Below, one piece after another: positions 54,065-62,875 of a stretch of 64,000 bases of DNA. The stretch lies in the NCBI GenBank assembly GCA_027045875.1, contig JALUAG010000072.1:1-64000 (forward strand), written 5' to 3'. This DNA is from Alphaproteobacteria bacterium (GTDB lineage: Bacteria > Pseudomonadota > Alphaproteobacteria > Geminicoccales > Geminicoccaceae). The notes under the pieces are model-generated. The model saw nothing but the letters and a program-made list of their open reading frames with translations, did not search any database and was not told where the DNA came from. Position 1 is the first letter of the stretch, and each line of letters begins with the position of its first letter. The position numbers were made by a program, and so were the translations under genes.

Positions 54065-54970
54065 ATGGACATCTACCTGCCGATCGCCGAACTGTCGGTG
54101 AACCTCTTTCTGCTGCTCGGACTCGGCGGTGTGGTGGGCTATCTGTCCGGACTTTTCGGGGTGGGCGGCGGTTTCATCATGACCCCGCTGCTCATTTTCA
54201 TCGGCATCCCGCCGGCGGTGGCGGTGGGCACCCAGACCTCGCAGATCCTGGCCGCCTCCTTCTCCAGCGTGCTTTCCCACATGCGCCGGCGCACGGTCGA
54301 TCTGCGCATGGGCTCGGTGCTGGTGGCGGGCGGTCTCGTGGGGTCCCTCGTCGGCGTCCTGCTGTTCCGCTGGCTGCGCCAGATCGGGCAGATCGACACC
54401 GTGATCAGCCTCGGCTACGTGCTGTTCCTGGGCTCGGTCGGCGGGCTGATGCTGGTCGAGGGGCTCGCGAGCTGGCTGCGGCTGCGGCGGGGCGGCGGTC
54501 GCCAGCGGCGGCGCCATCTGTGGCTGCACAAGCTGCCGCTGCGCATGCGCTTTTCGGCATCGCGCCTCTACATCAGCATCATCCCGCCGCTCCTCGTGGG
54601 CTTCCTCGGCGGCATTCTCGCCGCCATCCTCGGCATCGGCGGCGGCTTCGTCCTCATCCCGGCCATGATCTACCTGATCGGCATGCCGACCACGGTGGTG
54701 GTCGGCACCTCCCACTACCAGATCGCCATCGTCGCGGCCCTCACGGGCTTCCTCCACGCCTACGCCAACCAGACGGTGGACATCGTGCTCGCCGTGCTGC
54801 TGATCGCCGGCGGGGTGGTGGGGGCCCAGTACGGTACCCGCGCCTCCGCCTATCTCCGCGGCGAGCAGGTGCGGATGCTGTTCGCCGTCCTGGTGCTCGC
54901 CGTCTGCGGCAAGCTGCTTTACGACCTCGTGGTGCCGCCGGCCGATCTCTACAGCATCGCCAAGGGGTGA
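54065..54970 (+). CDS. TSUP family (sulfite exporter TauE/SafE-like) permease
   Basis: A 301-aa membrane protein with about eight helices in two repeats, each with the TSUP glycine motif: GLFGVGGGFIMTPLLIFIG and AILGIGGGFVLIPAMIYLIG. TSUP carriers move sulfite, sulfoacetate, thiosulfate or other small organic acids. The ATG at 54065 opens right before the first helix. The substrate here is unknown; location after gcvP is not evidence of function. Confidence 0.9.
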   Translation: MDIYLPIAELSVNLFLLLGLGGVVGYLSGLFGVGGGFIMTPLLIFIGIPPAVAVGTQTSQILAASFSSVLSHMRRRTVDLRMGSVLVAGGLVGSLVGVLLFRWLRQIGQIDTVISLGYVLFLGSVGGLMLVEGLASWLRLRRGGGRQRRRHLWLHKLPLRMRFSASRLYISIIPPLLVGFLGGILAAILGIGGGFVLIPAMIYLIGMPTTVVVGTSHYQIAIVAALTGFLHAYANQTVDIVLAVLLIAGGVVGAQYGTRASAYLRGEQVRMLFAVLVLAVCGKLLYDLVVPPADLYSIAKG

Positions 54971-54982
54971 GTTGCGGCCGGT

Positions 54983-55534
54983 TCAGACGCGCGCCGCCCG
55001 CTCGCCGGCGGCGAGGGCGAGCCCGGCGTCGAAGGCTTCGGCGTTGAGATCGCGGTAGCGCGCCGGCGCCAGCCCCACCACCTTCTCGCGCAGGAGCGCC
55101 ACCGGCACGAAGCCGCCGATGGCGGTGAGCGCGGCCAGGGCCACGATGTTGGCCACCCGGGGACTGCCCACCCGCACCGCCGTCTCCCACAGGGGCAGGC
55201 GGTGGAGGGCGAAGGGGCCGCGGACGGCCGAGGTCACCTTTCTGCCGTCGCAGAGGACGGTGCTGCCGGCGTGCAGCAGGCCGTCCGAGGCATGCGCCGC
55301 CGGCTTGTCGAGGATCACCAGATGGTCGAGGGCGGTGACCAGCGGATAGTCGGCGAGATCGTCGGTGACCACCAGATCGGCGCGCGACAGGCCGCCCCGG
55401 GAGGTGGGTTCGTAGGACTGCGACTGGGCGACCCGACGGCCCGCCGAAACCAGTGCCGCGGCGAGAATGCGCCCCGCCAGGATCAACCCCTGCCCGCCCG
55501 AACCGGACAGCCGGATCTGCAGCACCTCCGCCAT
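54983..55534 (-). CDS. korC: 2-oxoacid:ferredoxin oxidoreductase gamma subunit (KorC-like)
   Basis: A 183-aa gamma subunit. RLSGSGGQGLILAGRILAAALV and SQSYEPTSRGGLSRADLVV are the family blocks. It forms the KOR enzyme with the alpha and beta subunits encoded just upstream, oxidatively decarboxylating a 2-oxoacid (probably 2-oxoglutarate) with CoA and ferredoxin. It is last of five same-strand genes; GGGGAGGAGAG precedes the ATG. Confidence 0.92.
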   Translation of the reverse strand: MAEVLQIRLSGSGGQGLILAGRILAAALVSAGRRVAQSQSYEPTSRGGLSRADLVVTDDLADYPLVTALDHLVILDKPAAHASDGLLHAGSTVLCDGRKVTSAVRGPFALHRLPLWETAVRVGSPRVANIVALAALTAIGGFVPVALLREKVVGLAPARYRDLNAEAFDAGLALAAGERAARV

Positions 55535-55553
55535 CTCTCCTCCCCGTCCCCGC

Positions 55554-56396
55554 TCAGTCCCGCCGCGCCGCGGCGGTCATGGCGTCGTAGAGCTCGCGGT
55601 ACTCGGGCAGCTCCTTCCTGACGAACACCCCGGTCGGGAACGGGTTGGGGCGGAACGGACGGTCCACCCGGTTGCCCCAGCTGTCGGGCCGCATGCCCGC
55701 CTTCTGCCGCAGCACCATTTCGGGCGAGTTGCCGAGGGCGTTCTTGCGGCCGAAGATCTCGGTGCAGTCGGAGATCACCTCGACGAAGGAGAAGCCCTTG
55801 TGGGCGATGGCCTCGCGGAGGAGGTTCTTGAGGGTCGGCACCTGCAGGGTGGCCTCGCGACCGACGAAACTCGCGCCCGCGCCTTCGGCGAGCTTGCAGG
55901 CGTCGAAGGTGGGCTCGCGGTTGCCGGCCGGGGTGGTCGTCGTGTAGCGCTCGGCGGAGGTGGTGGGCGAGACCTGCCCGCCGGTCATGCCGTAGACCTC
56001 GTTGTTGAGCAGCAGGCAGGTGAGATCGAGATTGCGCCGGCAGGCGTGGATCAGATGGTTGCCACCGATGGCGAGACCGTCGCCGTCACCGGTGATGACG
56101 ATCACCGTGAGGTCGGGACGGGCGAGCTTGAGGCCGGTGGCGAAGGCGAGGGGGCGGCCGTGGGTGACGTGGAAGGTGTTGGCGTCCACATAGGCGGAGA
56201 GCCGGCCCGCGCAGCCGATGCCCGAGACCACCGCGAGCCGGTCCTTGTCGATGCCCAGCTCGTGCACCGCCCACAGGAGTGCCCGCAGAGCGAGCCCGTG
56301 CCCGCAGCCCGGGCAGAGGAAATGCGGGAACATCTCGAGGCGCAGGTATTCCCGGATATCGAAGCGGTCGGCACTCGTAAGGGCGATCTCGTTCAT
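55554..56396 (-). CDS. korB: 2-oxoacid:ferredoxin oxidoreductase beta subunit (KorB-like)
   Basis: A 280-aa TPP-binding subunit. LCPGCGHGLALRALLWAV, GIGCAGRLSAYVDANTFHVTHGR and the TPP/Mg site GDGDGLAIGGNHLIHACRRN followed by LLNNEVYGMTGGQVSPTT are present. Its ATG overlaps the alpha-subunit stop codon (ATGA). Confidence 0.95.
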   Translation of the reverse strand: MNEIALTSADRFDIREYLRLEMFPHFLCPGCGHGLALRALLWAVHELGIDKDRLAVVSGIGCAGRLSAYVDANTFHVTHGRPLAFATGLKLARPDLTVIVITGDGDGLAIGGNHLIHACRRNLDLTCLLLNNEVYGMTGGQVSPTTSAERYTTTTPAGNREPTFDACKLAEGAGASFVGREATLQVPTLKNLLREAIAHKGFSFVEVISDCTEIFGRKNALGNSPEMVLRQKAGMRPDSWGNRVDRPFRPNPFPTGVFVRKELPEYRELYDAMTAAARRD

Positions 56397-57529
56397 CCGA
56401 CGAGCTCCCGGGCGGCGGCCACGATCGCATCCGGCGCGACCGGCTCGCCGTCGTAGCGGGGCAGGCCGCGGACCCGCACCCCGTCGGGAGCGAGACGTTC
56501 GATCTCGAGCACGAGCTGACCGGCGTTCATCTCGGGAACGAGGATCGCCCTGGCGCTTTCGGCCTGCCGTCGGAAACGCCCTTCGGGAAACGGCCACAGG
56601 GTGACGGGACGAAAGAGGCCGGCCTTCACCCCCGTGCGGCGCAGCTCGCGGACCGCGGCCCTGGCGGCGCGGGCGGTGATGCCGACGGCGACGATCAGCA
56701 CGTCGGCGTCCGCGGCTTCCACCGTCTCCACCCGCTCGATCAGCGGGCGATGGCGGTCGAGCTTGCCGAGGAGACGGTCGAGGAGCGCCGCCACCTGCGC
56801 CGGTTCCTGGGTGGGAAAGCCGCGCTCGTCGTGGGTGAGACCGGTGGTGTGGGCACGATAGCCGTCGCCGGGCCGGGCCATCGCCGGTATCAGATCCTCA
56901 CCGGCGGCGTAGGGGCGGTAGGCCTCGCGCGGAACCTCCGCCCACCGGCGTTCGACCACCGCCTCGGGCGGCGGCGGTTCGGTGGCCACGGTCTCCACCA
57001 GATGGCCGAGGGTCTCGTCGTAGAGCAGCACCACCGGCAGCCGCAGCCGCTCGGCGAGCGCGAAGGCGCGGATGGTCTCGGTATAGATCTCCGCCACCGT
57101 GTGGGGCGCCAGCACCACGATCGGATGGTCGCCATGCGTGCCCCAGCGCGCCTGCATGAGGTCGCCCTGCGAGGGTCGCGTGGGCATGCCGGTGGAAGGG
57201 CCGCCGCGCATCACGTCGACGACCACGCAGGGGGCCTCGACCATGATCGCGTAGCCCAGGTTCTCCTGCTTGAGCGAGAAACCCGGGCCGGAGGTGGCGG
57301 TCATCGCCTTCATGCCACCGAGCGAGGCCCCGACCACCGCCGCCATGGAGGCGATCTCGTCCTCCATCTGGATGAACACGCCCTCGACCCGGGGCAGCTC
57401 GGCCGCCATCCATTCGGCGATCTCGGAGGAGGGGGTGATGGGATATCCCGCGTAGAAGCGGCAGCCGGCGGCGATGGCTCCGAGGGCGCAGGCGGCGTTG
57501 CCCTGGAGGTTGCGCAGACCGTCCGTCAT
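56393..57529 (-). CDS. korA: 2-oxoacid:ferredoxin oxidoreductase alpha subunit (KorA-like)
   Basis: A 378-aa alpha subunit without its own gamma domain. GNAACALGAIAAGCRFYAGYPITPSSEIAEWM, MEDEIASMAAVVGASLGG, TATSGPGFSLKQENLGYA and GMPTRPSQGDLMQARWGTHGD are typical of 2-oxoglutarate-type enzymes. Its ATG overlaps the end of the IorB-KorD fusion gene by 4 bases. Confidence 0.95.
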   Translation of the reverse strand: MTDGLRNLQGNAACALGAIAAGCRFYAGYPITPSSEIAEWMAAELPRVEGVFIQMEDEIASMAAVVGASLGGMKAMTATSGPGFSLKQENLGYAIMVEAPCVVVDVMRGGPSTGMPTRPSQGDLMQARWGTHGDHPIVVLAPHTVAEIYTETIRAFALAERLRLPVVLLYDETLGHLVETVATEPPPPEAVVERRWAEVPREAYRPYAAGEDLIPAMARPGDGYRAHTTGLTHDERGFPTQEPAQVAALLDRLLGKLDRHRPLIERVETVEAADADVLIVAVGITARAARAAVRELRRTGVKAGLFRPVTLWPFPEGRFRRQAESARAILVPEMNAGQLVLEIERLAPDGVRVRGLPRYDGEPVAPDAIVAAARELVG

Positions 57530-58488
57530 CGGGCGGCTCCGACCGCGTCGGCGCCGACGTCGGCTCCGGCCGGCGCCGCTTCCGCCGGCAGTTCCTTGTG
57601 GAGACGGATGGCGAAATCGGGACACAGCCACTCGCACAGGCGGCAGCCGGTACAGGCTTCGGGATCGGTGGGCACGACGATCTGCTCGGCATCGAGGGCG
57701 AGACAGCGCTCGGGGCAGAACTTCACGCAGATGTCGCAGCCCTTACACCATTCCCGCGTGATCTCGAGCCGGTTGACGATCCGTCCGAGGAGGGGATCGG
57801 CCGCGGGCGGCGCCGGCTCGGGCGCCGGTTCCGGCAGCACCGCGTTCTCCACCCAGGCCCGTCCGGCGAGGAAGGCGGCGCGGTTGACGTCCACCGTCTT
57901 CGGCGGCACCAGGCGGGTGATCACCTCGAGCCAGGCCTCCTCGGGAAAGTCGAGGGCGGTCGACAGCACCCCGAGCAGCACCGTGTTGGCGGCCCGTTCG
58001 TTGCCGAGATCGCGGGCGATGCCGGTGGCGTCCAGGGCGTAGCCGGTGCCGAGCCGACCGATGATCTCGGCCGGCGTGCTGCGGGCATACCGGGGCGCCA
58101 CGCCGCGCCCGCGGTCACGGCAGGCGAAGGGCGGCACGATGCGGCGCACGTCGGAGATGAACACGCCCTTCTCGGGACGCAGGTAGTGCAGCCAGCGCAG
58201 CCCCTCGGCCCATTCGAGGGCGAGCAGCACATCCGCCTCGCCTTCGGGAATCAGCGGAGAGTGGACCTTGGCACCGAAGCGCACGTGGGAGAACACGGCA
58301 CCCCCCCGCTTGGCCATGCCGTGCACCTCGGACTGCTTCACCTCGAGCCCGGCCGCCTGGCACAGGGTCGCCAGCACCTTGGAGACCATCAGGATCCCCT
58401 GGCCGCCGACGCCGACCATCAGCACCGAGACGACGGTTTCGGTGGGGGAGGATCCGCTTCCGGCCCGGTTCGGTTCCTGGATGCGCAT
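57526..58488 (-). CDS. Fusion: indolepyruvate oxidoreductase beta subunit with KorD-like ferredoxin domain
   Basis: A 320-aa protein. Residues 20-205 are the IorB/gamma-type domain (LMVGVGGQGILMVSKVLATLC, SEVHGMAKRGGAVFSHVRFG). Residues 230-300 are a dicluster ferredoxin (WCKGCDICVKFCP and CTGCRLCEWLCPDFAI) that closely resembles the separate delta subunit (KorD) of 2-oxoglutarate oxidoreductases. The KOR genes downstream lack a korD, so this domain probably serves that enzyme too, physically linking the two complexes. The ATG at 58488 lies 4 bases after the iorA stop codon. Confidence 0.85.
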   Translation of the reverse strand: MRIQEPNRAGSGSSPTETVVSVLMVGVGGQGILMVSKVLATLCQAAGLEVKQSEVHGMAKRGGAVFSHVRFGAKVHSPLIPEGEADVLLALEWAEGLRWLHYLRPEKGVFISDVRRIVPPFACRDRGRGVAPRYARSTPAEIIGRLGTGYALDATGIARDLGNERAANTVLLGVLSTALDFPEEAWLEVITRLVPPKTVDVNRAAFLAGRAWVENAVLPEPAPEPAPPAADPLLGRIVNRLEITREWCKGCDICVKFCPERCLALDAEQIVVPTDPEACTGCRLCEWLCPDFAIRLHKELPAEAAPAGADVGADAVGAAR

Positions 58489-58492
58489 CGCC

Positions 58493-60292
58493 TCACCTCG
58501 CCCCGACCGGTTCGACGTCCTGCGGCTGCGGAGCCCGGATGCAGTTGGAGGGGCAGATCTGGGCACAGAGGGTGCAGCCGATGCACATGCCGGCGTCGAT
58601 CTTCACCTTGTGATGGCCGTCGTACATCGCCTCGTCCCAGGAGATCGCCGGGCAGCCGAGGTTCATGCACATCTGGCAGGCGACGCAGTTCTCGCTGTCC
58701 ACCTCGAGCGGCACGCCGCGGATGCGCACCGGATCGAGCACGCAGGGCCGGTTGGCGACGATCACCGACACGCCCCGGTGCTCGGTGGCCTCGCGCACCG
58801 TCTGGTAGAGAGTGCCCATGTCGTAGGAATCGACGCTGCGCACCCAGCGCACCCCGAGCGACCGGCAGAGTTCGGCGAAATCGACACGCGGCCGCGGTTC
58901 GTCGCGCAGGCTGCGGCCGGTGCCGGCATGATGCTGGCCGCCGGTCATCGCCGTGATCTGGTTGTCGAGAATGAGCACCGTGATGTCGGCGTTCATGTAG
59001 ACGGCGTCGATCAACGGCGGGATGCCGGAGTGCAGGAAGGTGGAATCGCCGATGGTGGCGACGATCGGACGGGTTTCGGTGCCCGCCAGGGCGAGGCCCA
59101 CGGCGTTGCCGATGCTGGCCCCCATGGCGACGCAGGTGTCGATCGCCTTCAGGGGTTCGATCGCCGCCAGGGTGTAGCAGCCGATGTCGCCACAGACCCG
59201 TGCGTTGACCGCCCGAAGGGCCATGTAGCTCGACATGTGCGGACAGCCGGCGCAGAGGAGCGGCGGGCGCGGGATCGCTTCCGCGGCGAGGCGGGAGGCG
59301 CGACCGTCCTCGTCGAGGATGCCGGCGGCGACGAACCCCCGCCGCACGATCTCCGGCGAGAGCTCGCCCGCCCGCGGAAAGAAGGCCTTGCCCTCGACCG
59401 CGATCCCCATCGCCCGGAGCTGCTCCTCGATCAGGGGCTCGAGCTCCTCGACCACGATCAGCCGCTCCACCGACCGGGCGAACTCGGCGATCACCTTGCG
59501 GGGCAGCGGCCAGGAGGAGGCGAGCTTGAGGACGGAGGCCCGCGGCAGCACCTCCTTGACGTAGGCATAGGCCAGGCCGACGGTCACCACCCCGACCGCC
59601 GGATCGCCCGGCTCGAGGCGGGTGAGCGCCGATTCCTCGAACCAGGCGCCGATCTGCTCCTCCCGTGCCAGCACCGCCGGCCGGTTGGCGCGGGCGTGGG
59701 CGGGCAGGGTGACGGTGCGCAGCGGGTCCTCCGGAAAGCGCCGTGCCTCGGGGGTGATGCGGCTGCCGAGATGGACCGGCGAGCGGGTGTGGGAGAGCCG
59801 CGTGGTGGAGCGCAGCACCACCGGCGTCGCGAAGGCCTCCGAGAGGTCGAAGGCGATGCGCGTGTAGTCGAGGGCCTCCTGGGCGTCCGCCGGCTCCAGC
59901 ACCGGCACGCAGGCGAAGCGGGCGAAGATGCGAGTATCCTGTTCGTTCTGCGAGGAGTGCATGCCCGGATCGTCGGCGACGGCGACCACGAGGCCGGCGT
60001 TGACGCCGAGATAGCTCAGCGACATGAGGGAATCGGAAGCCACGTTGAGGCCCACGTGCTTCATCGCGCACAGCGCCCGCCTGCCGGCGAAGGAGGCGCC
60101 GGTGGCGATGTCGAAGGCCGTCTTCTCGTTGGTGGCCCACTCCGCCCGCACGTCCTCCGGCGGGTATCGGGCGAAGCTTTCGACGATCTCGGTGGACGGC
60201 GTTCCCGGATATGCGACCGCCACCCCGATCCCGGCCTCCCACGCGCCGCGTGCGATGGCCTCGTTGCCCATCAACGGCTCGACGGATCCCAC
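58493..60292 (-). CDS. iorA: Indolepyruvate ferredoxin oxidoreductase alpha subunit
   Basis: A 599-aa IorA, which oxidises indolepyruvate and related aryl pyruvates from aromatic amino-acid transamination. It has an N-terminal PP domain (LMGNEAIARGAWEAGIGVAVAYPGTPS), a TPP domain (LCAGCPHMSSYMALRAV, GDIGCYTLAAIEPL, IGDSTFLHSGIPPL) and a C-terminal dicluster ferredoxin (CVACQMCMNLGCP, CIGCTLCAQICP). A GTG at 60292 is taken as start; the longer frame from a TTG at 60391 overlaps the regulatory site. First gene of the IOR/KOR operon. Confidence 0.93.
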   Translation of the reverse strand: MGSVEPLMGNEAIARGAWEAGIGVAVAYPGTPSTEIVESFARYPPEDVRAEWATNEKTAFDIATGASFAGRRALCAMKHVGLNVASDSLMSLSYLGVNAGLVVAVADDPGMHSSQNEQDTRIFARFACVPVLEPADAQEALDYTRIAFDLSEAFATPVVLRSTTRLSHTRSPVHLGSRITPEARRFPEDPLRTVTLPAHARANRPAVLAREEQIGAWFEESALTRLEPGDPAVGVVTVGLAYAYVKEVLPRASVLKLASSWPLPRKVIAEFARSVERLIVVEELEPLIEEQLRAMGIAVEGKAFFPRAGELSPEIVRRGFVAAGILDEDGRASRLAAEAIPRPPLLCAGCPHMSSYMALRAVNARVCGDIGCYTLAAIEPLKAIDTCVAMGASIGNAVGLALAGTETRPIVATIGDSTFLHSGIPPLIDAVYMNADITVLILDNQITAMTGGQHHAGTGRSLRDEPRPRVDFAELCRSLGVRWVRSVDSYDMGTLYQTVREATEHRGVSVIVANRPCVLDPVRIRGVPLEVDSENCVACQMCMNLGCPAISWDEAMYDGHHKVKIDAGMCIGCTLCAQICPSNCIRAPQPQDVEPVGAR

Positions 60293-60377
60293 GGCTCGCT
60301 CTTTTCCTTCTTCTGCTGTACGGCCCAAAGTGCCCTGTCGGGTAGTCCACCCATAGGGGCCCCCGTCGGCGAAAAAA

Positions 60378-60391
60378 TTGACCGAAATCAA
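60378..60391. promoter_or_regulatory. FNR/FixK-type box upstream of the IOR/KOR operon
   Basis: TTGACCGAAATCAA matches TTGA-N6-TCAA, the core of FNR/FixK sites, and is the only clear palindrome in the iorA upstream region. It lies 86 bases before the iorA start codon. Oxygen-sensitive ferredoxin-linked oxidoreductases are plausible targets of low-oxygen control. Confidence 0.5.
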
Positions 60392-60498
60392 TGGCGACCC
60401 GGAACAACTACCGGGGATTGATTGGTCGCTCGTGCAAATTTCCCTTCAGTCGAGATCCCGCTGTCCTGCGGTGGTCCGCAGCGACGCGATCCCGCCGC

Positions 60499-60978
60499 TC
60501 AACGTTTCCCCTTCTTGTAGGTTCCGACGAGATCGGCGCGCGCCAGCACGTGCCCCTCGATCGCCTGCAGCAGACGGTCCTTGGTCACGGCACCGAGGTT
60601 CGGCAGCACGGTGTCGAGGGCGTAGAGCTTGTGGAAATAGCGATGGCGGCCGATGGGCGGGCAAGGGCCGCCGTAGCCGGCCTTCTTCCAGTCGTTCAGT
60701 CCCTCCCTGGCCGCCTCGGGCATCGCCCGGCGGCTGGCACCTTCGGGCAGGGAGCGGACCTCGGCCGGGATATCGTAGACCACCCAGTGTACCCAGACGA
60801 GCCGCGGCGCCTTCGGGTCCGGGGCATCCGGATCGTCCACCACGAGCACGAAGCTCCGGGTTCCGGGCGGCGGATCGCTCCAGACGAGCGGCGGAGAGAT
60901 GTCCTCGCCTTCGCAGGTGTAGCGGACGGGGATCTCGTCACCGGCGGAGAATGCCGGTGAGATCAGCGTGAAAGCCAT
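60499..60978 (-). CDS. PEBP family protein (YbhB/YbcL-like)
   Basis: A 159-aa phosphatidylethanolamine-binding-protein homologue. FTLISPAFSAGDEIPVRYTCEGEDISPPLVW, VDDPDAPDPKAPRLVWVHWVVYDIP and GRHRYFHKLYALDTVL are the conserved blocks around the anion pocket. The ATG at 60978 has GGGGGAG 8 bases upstream. An in-frame hydrophobic stretch precedes it (SALAVFLWIAALFP), but no ATG, GTG or TTG lies in a useful place to add it as a signal peptide. Cellular role unknown. Confidence 0.88.
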   Translation of the reverse strand: MAFTLISPAFSAGDEIPVRYTCEGEDISPPLVWSDPPPGTRSFVLVVDDPDAPDPKAPRLVWVHWVVYDIPAEVRSLPEGASRRAMPEAAREGLNDWKKAGYGGPCPPIGRHRYFHKLYALDTVLPNLGAVTKDRLLQAIEGHVLARADLVGTYKKGKR

Positions 60979-61395
60979 GGAAGAACTCCCCCAGGGGAAC
61001 AGGGCTGCGATCCAGAGAAAGACGGCGAGGGCGGAGCGCAGGAGGTCGATTATGCATCGGTCCGTCCGCCGTTCCGGCACCGCTCCGTGCCGCCGGCCGC
61101 CGAACGGGGGGATCTTCGACCCCCGCTCGGACGGACGGTCGGGGAGGATCCGGTGAAGGTCGGGGTTCGGCCGGGCGGACATCGTTTTCTCTTCTCTTCT
61201 TTTCTCTTCTCTGCTCTTGGTCTTCTCTCACCGTCCGGCCCCGTGAGAGAGCCCGACGGCCACCGCGTTCCGGCAGCGCCCGCCAGCGTGCGCGGCGCGA
61301 GGGCCGATGGCCCCCGCATTTTCGCGGTCGGACGGGCGGTTAGGACGCGCACCTTGAAACATCAAGGCACGTTGCGGCGAATTTGGCAAGCCGTG
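60979..61395. other. Intergenic region with a polypyrimidine tract and a short palindrome
   Basis: No gene is evident. Positions 61190-61236 form a strongly strand-biased TTCTC-type pyrimidine run on the plus strand. CCTTGA-AACA-TCAAGG (61352-61367) is a perfect 6-bp hairpin 29 bases past the end of the permease gene and may act as a weak terminator for it. Confidence 0.5.
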
Positions 61396-62763
61396 TCATT
61401 TCGGCGTATCTTGCCGCATACTCCGCCGGTCGCGCGCCGGTCCCCGATCGTGGAAGAACAGACGCCGTTCGCTGAACAGCAGTTCGGCCACCACGACCGC
61501 CAGATAGGCGGAACCGATCCAGGCGAGGTTGGCCGGGGCCTCGTGCCAGAGGTAGCCCATCAGCGCGAGCCAGGAGGCGAGGGAGAAGAGCAGCCCGGCG
61601 AGGGCTACGATGCCGCGTTCGCCCGACCGTCGCCGCAGCCGCCAGGCCGACCAGTTGACCACCGCGAAGATCAGCAGGAAGGTCGAGCTGGCGAAGGAGG
61701 AAATGATGGAGAGGTCGGCGAGGTTGACGAACAGCAGGGTCATGGCGGTGATCAGCACGAGACTGGCCCAGGGGACCCGCCCGTGCCTCGCCATCACCCC
61801 GAACACGTTCGGCAGCGCCCGTTCCCGGGCCATGACCATCCCCAGCCGGGCGGTGCCGAACAGGGTGGCGTTGATCGCCGAGGCGGTGGAGAACAGGGCG
61901 GCGATGCCGATCAGCAGGAACCCCGCCTGACCGAGAAAGGGTTTCGCCGCCACCGCGAGTGCATATTCCTTGTAGCGCTGGATCTCCTCCGGCAGCAGAT
62001 TGCCCACCGCGACGAAGGAGACCAGGAGATAGATGGCGATGGTGATCAGGATCGAGCCCACGATCCCCGGTGCCAGATCGCGTTCGGGCGCCTCCATGTC
62101 GCCGATGGCGTTGGGCACGAGCTCGAACCCCTCGTAGGCCACGAAGATGAGCGCGGCGCCCAGGATCACGCCGCCGTAGCCGTGGTCGAACAGGGGCAGC
62201 AGATGGTCGGCCTTCACGTAGAAGAGGCCGATCACGGCGAACAGCAGCAGGACGATCACCTTGACGATGACGATGAGGAGCTCGCTCTCGCCGCTCGCGG
62301 CGATGCCGTAGAGATTGACGCCGAGGAAGGTGAGCAGGACGAGGCTTGCGAGCAGGTGGTGCACGGCCGGGGTGCCGCCGCCCAGCATGGCACTGCCGTA
62401 GACCCCGAAGGTGTATGCGTAGAGCGCCATCGTACCGACATAGCCCACGAGCAGAAGCCAGCCGCCGATGGCGGCGATGTTGGGATGGCGGAAGGCGTGC
62501 TCGAGGAAGGTGAAGCTGCCGCCGCTCGAATGGAAGAGGAGGCCCAGCCGCACGTAGGAGAACCCGGTCAGGAGCGCCACCGCGCCTCCCACCAGGAAGG
62601 CGAGCGGCGCGGCGTGGCCGGCCTCGGCGATGGCGAGACCGAGCACCGAGAAGATGCCGCCGCCGACCATGCCGCCCACCCCCATGGCGATGATCTCCCC
62701 CCGGGTGAGCCTGCGGTCCCTCATCCGGCGGCCGGCACGATTCCCGTCGTCGCCCGCGATCAC
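61396..62763 (-). CDS. APC-family amino acid permease
   Basis: A 455-aa membrane protein with about twelve helices. GEIIAMGVGGMVGGGIFSVLGLAIAEAG is the APC-superfamily helix-1 motif, and VAYEGFELVPNAIGDMEAPERDLAPG in the middle matches helix 6 and the following loop. A GTG at 62763 with GGAGGG upstream is preferred to the ATG at 62724. The substrate is an amino acid or amine, not resolved further. Confidence 0.88.
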   Translation of the reverse strand: MIAGDDGNRAGRRMRDRRLTRGEIIAMGVGGMVGGGIFSVLGLAIAEAGHAAPLAFLVGGAVALLTGFSYVRLGLLFHSSGGSFTFLEHAFRHPNIAAIGGWLLLVGYVGTMALYAYTFGVYGSAMLGGGTPAVHHLLASLVLLTFLGVNLYGIAASGESELLIVIVKVIVLLLFAVIGLFYVKADHLLPLFDHGYGGVILGAALIFVAYEGFELVPNAIGDMEAPERDLAPGIVGSILITIAIYLLVSFVAVGNLLPEEIQRYKEYALAVAAKPFLGQAGFLLIGIAALFSTASAINATLFGTARLGMVMARERALPNVFGVMARHGRVPWASLVLITAMTLLFVNLADLSIISSFASSTFLLIFAVVNWSAWRLRRRSGERGIVALAGLLFSLASWLALMGYLWHEAPANLAWIGSAYLAVVVAELLFSERRLFFHDRGPARDRRSMRQDTPK

Positions 62764-62875
62764 GCCTTTTCCCTCCGCTGGTCCGCGATCCGCCGGTCGT
62801 CCGCCCCCCGCACCGCCGACGGTCAGCCCCTCCTGCCCTAGGCCCGCAAGGAGGCCGTGGTCGCGGTGCGCCGCC

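Noticed and set aside
51143-54970. A 1275-codon open frame on the plus strand across gcvP and the TSUP gene
   Set aside because: Over gcvP it is a +1 shadow with Arg/Gly-rich, motif-free translation; only its last 301 codons are the real TSUP gene.
60293-60391. N-terminal extension of IorA from a TTG at 60391
   Set aside because: It would put the FNR-type palindrome inside the coding region, and the extra residues do not match IorA N-termini; GTG at 60292 is better.
61354-61365. TTGA-N4-TCAA near the permease end as an FNR site
   Set aside because: The spacing is four, not six, and it lies downstream of the gene, so it is better read as a small hairpin.
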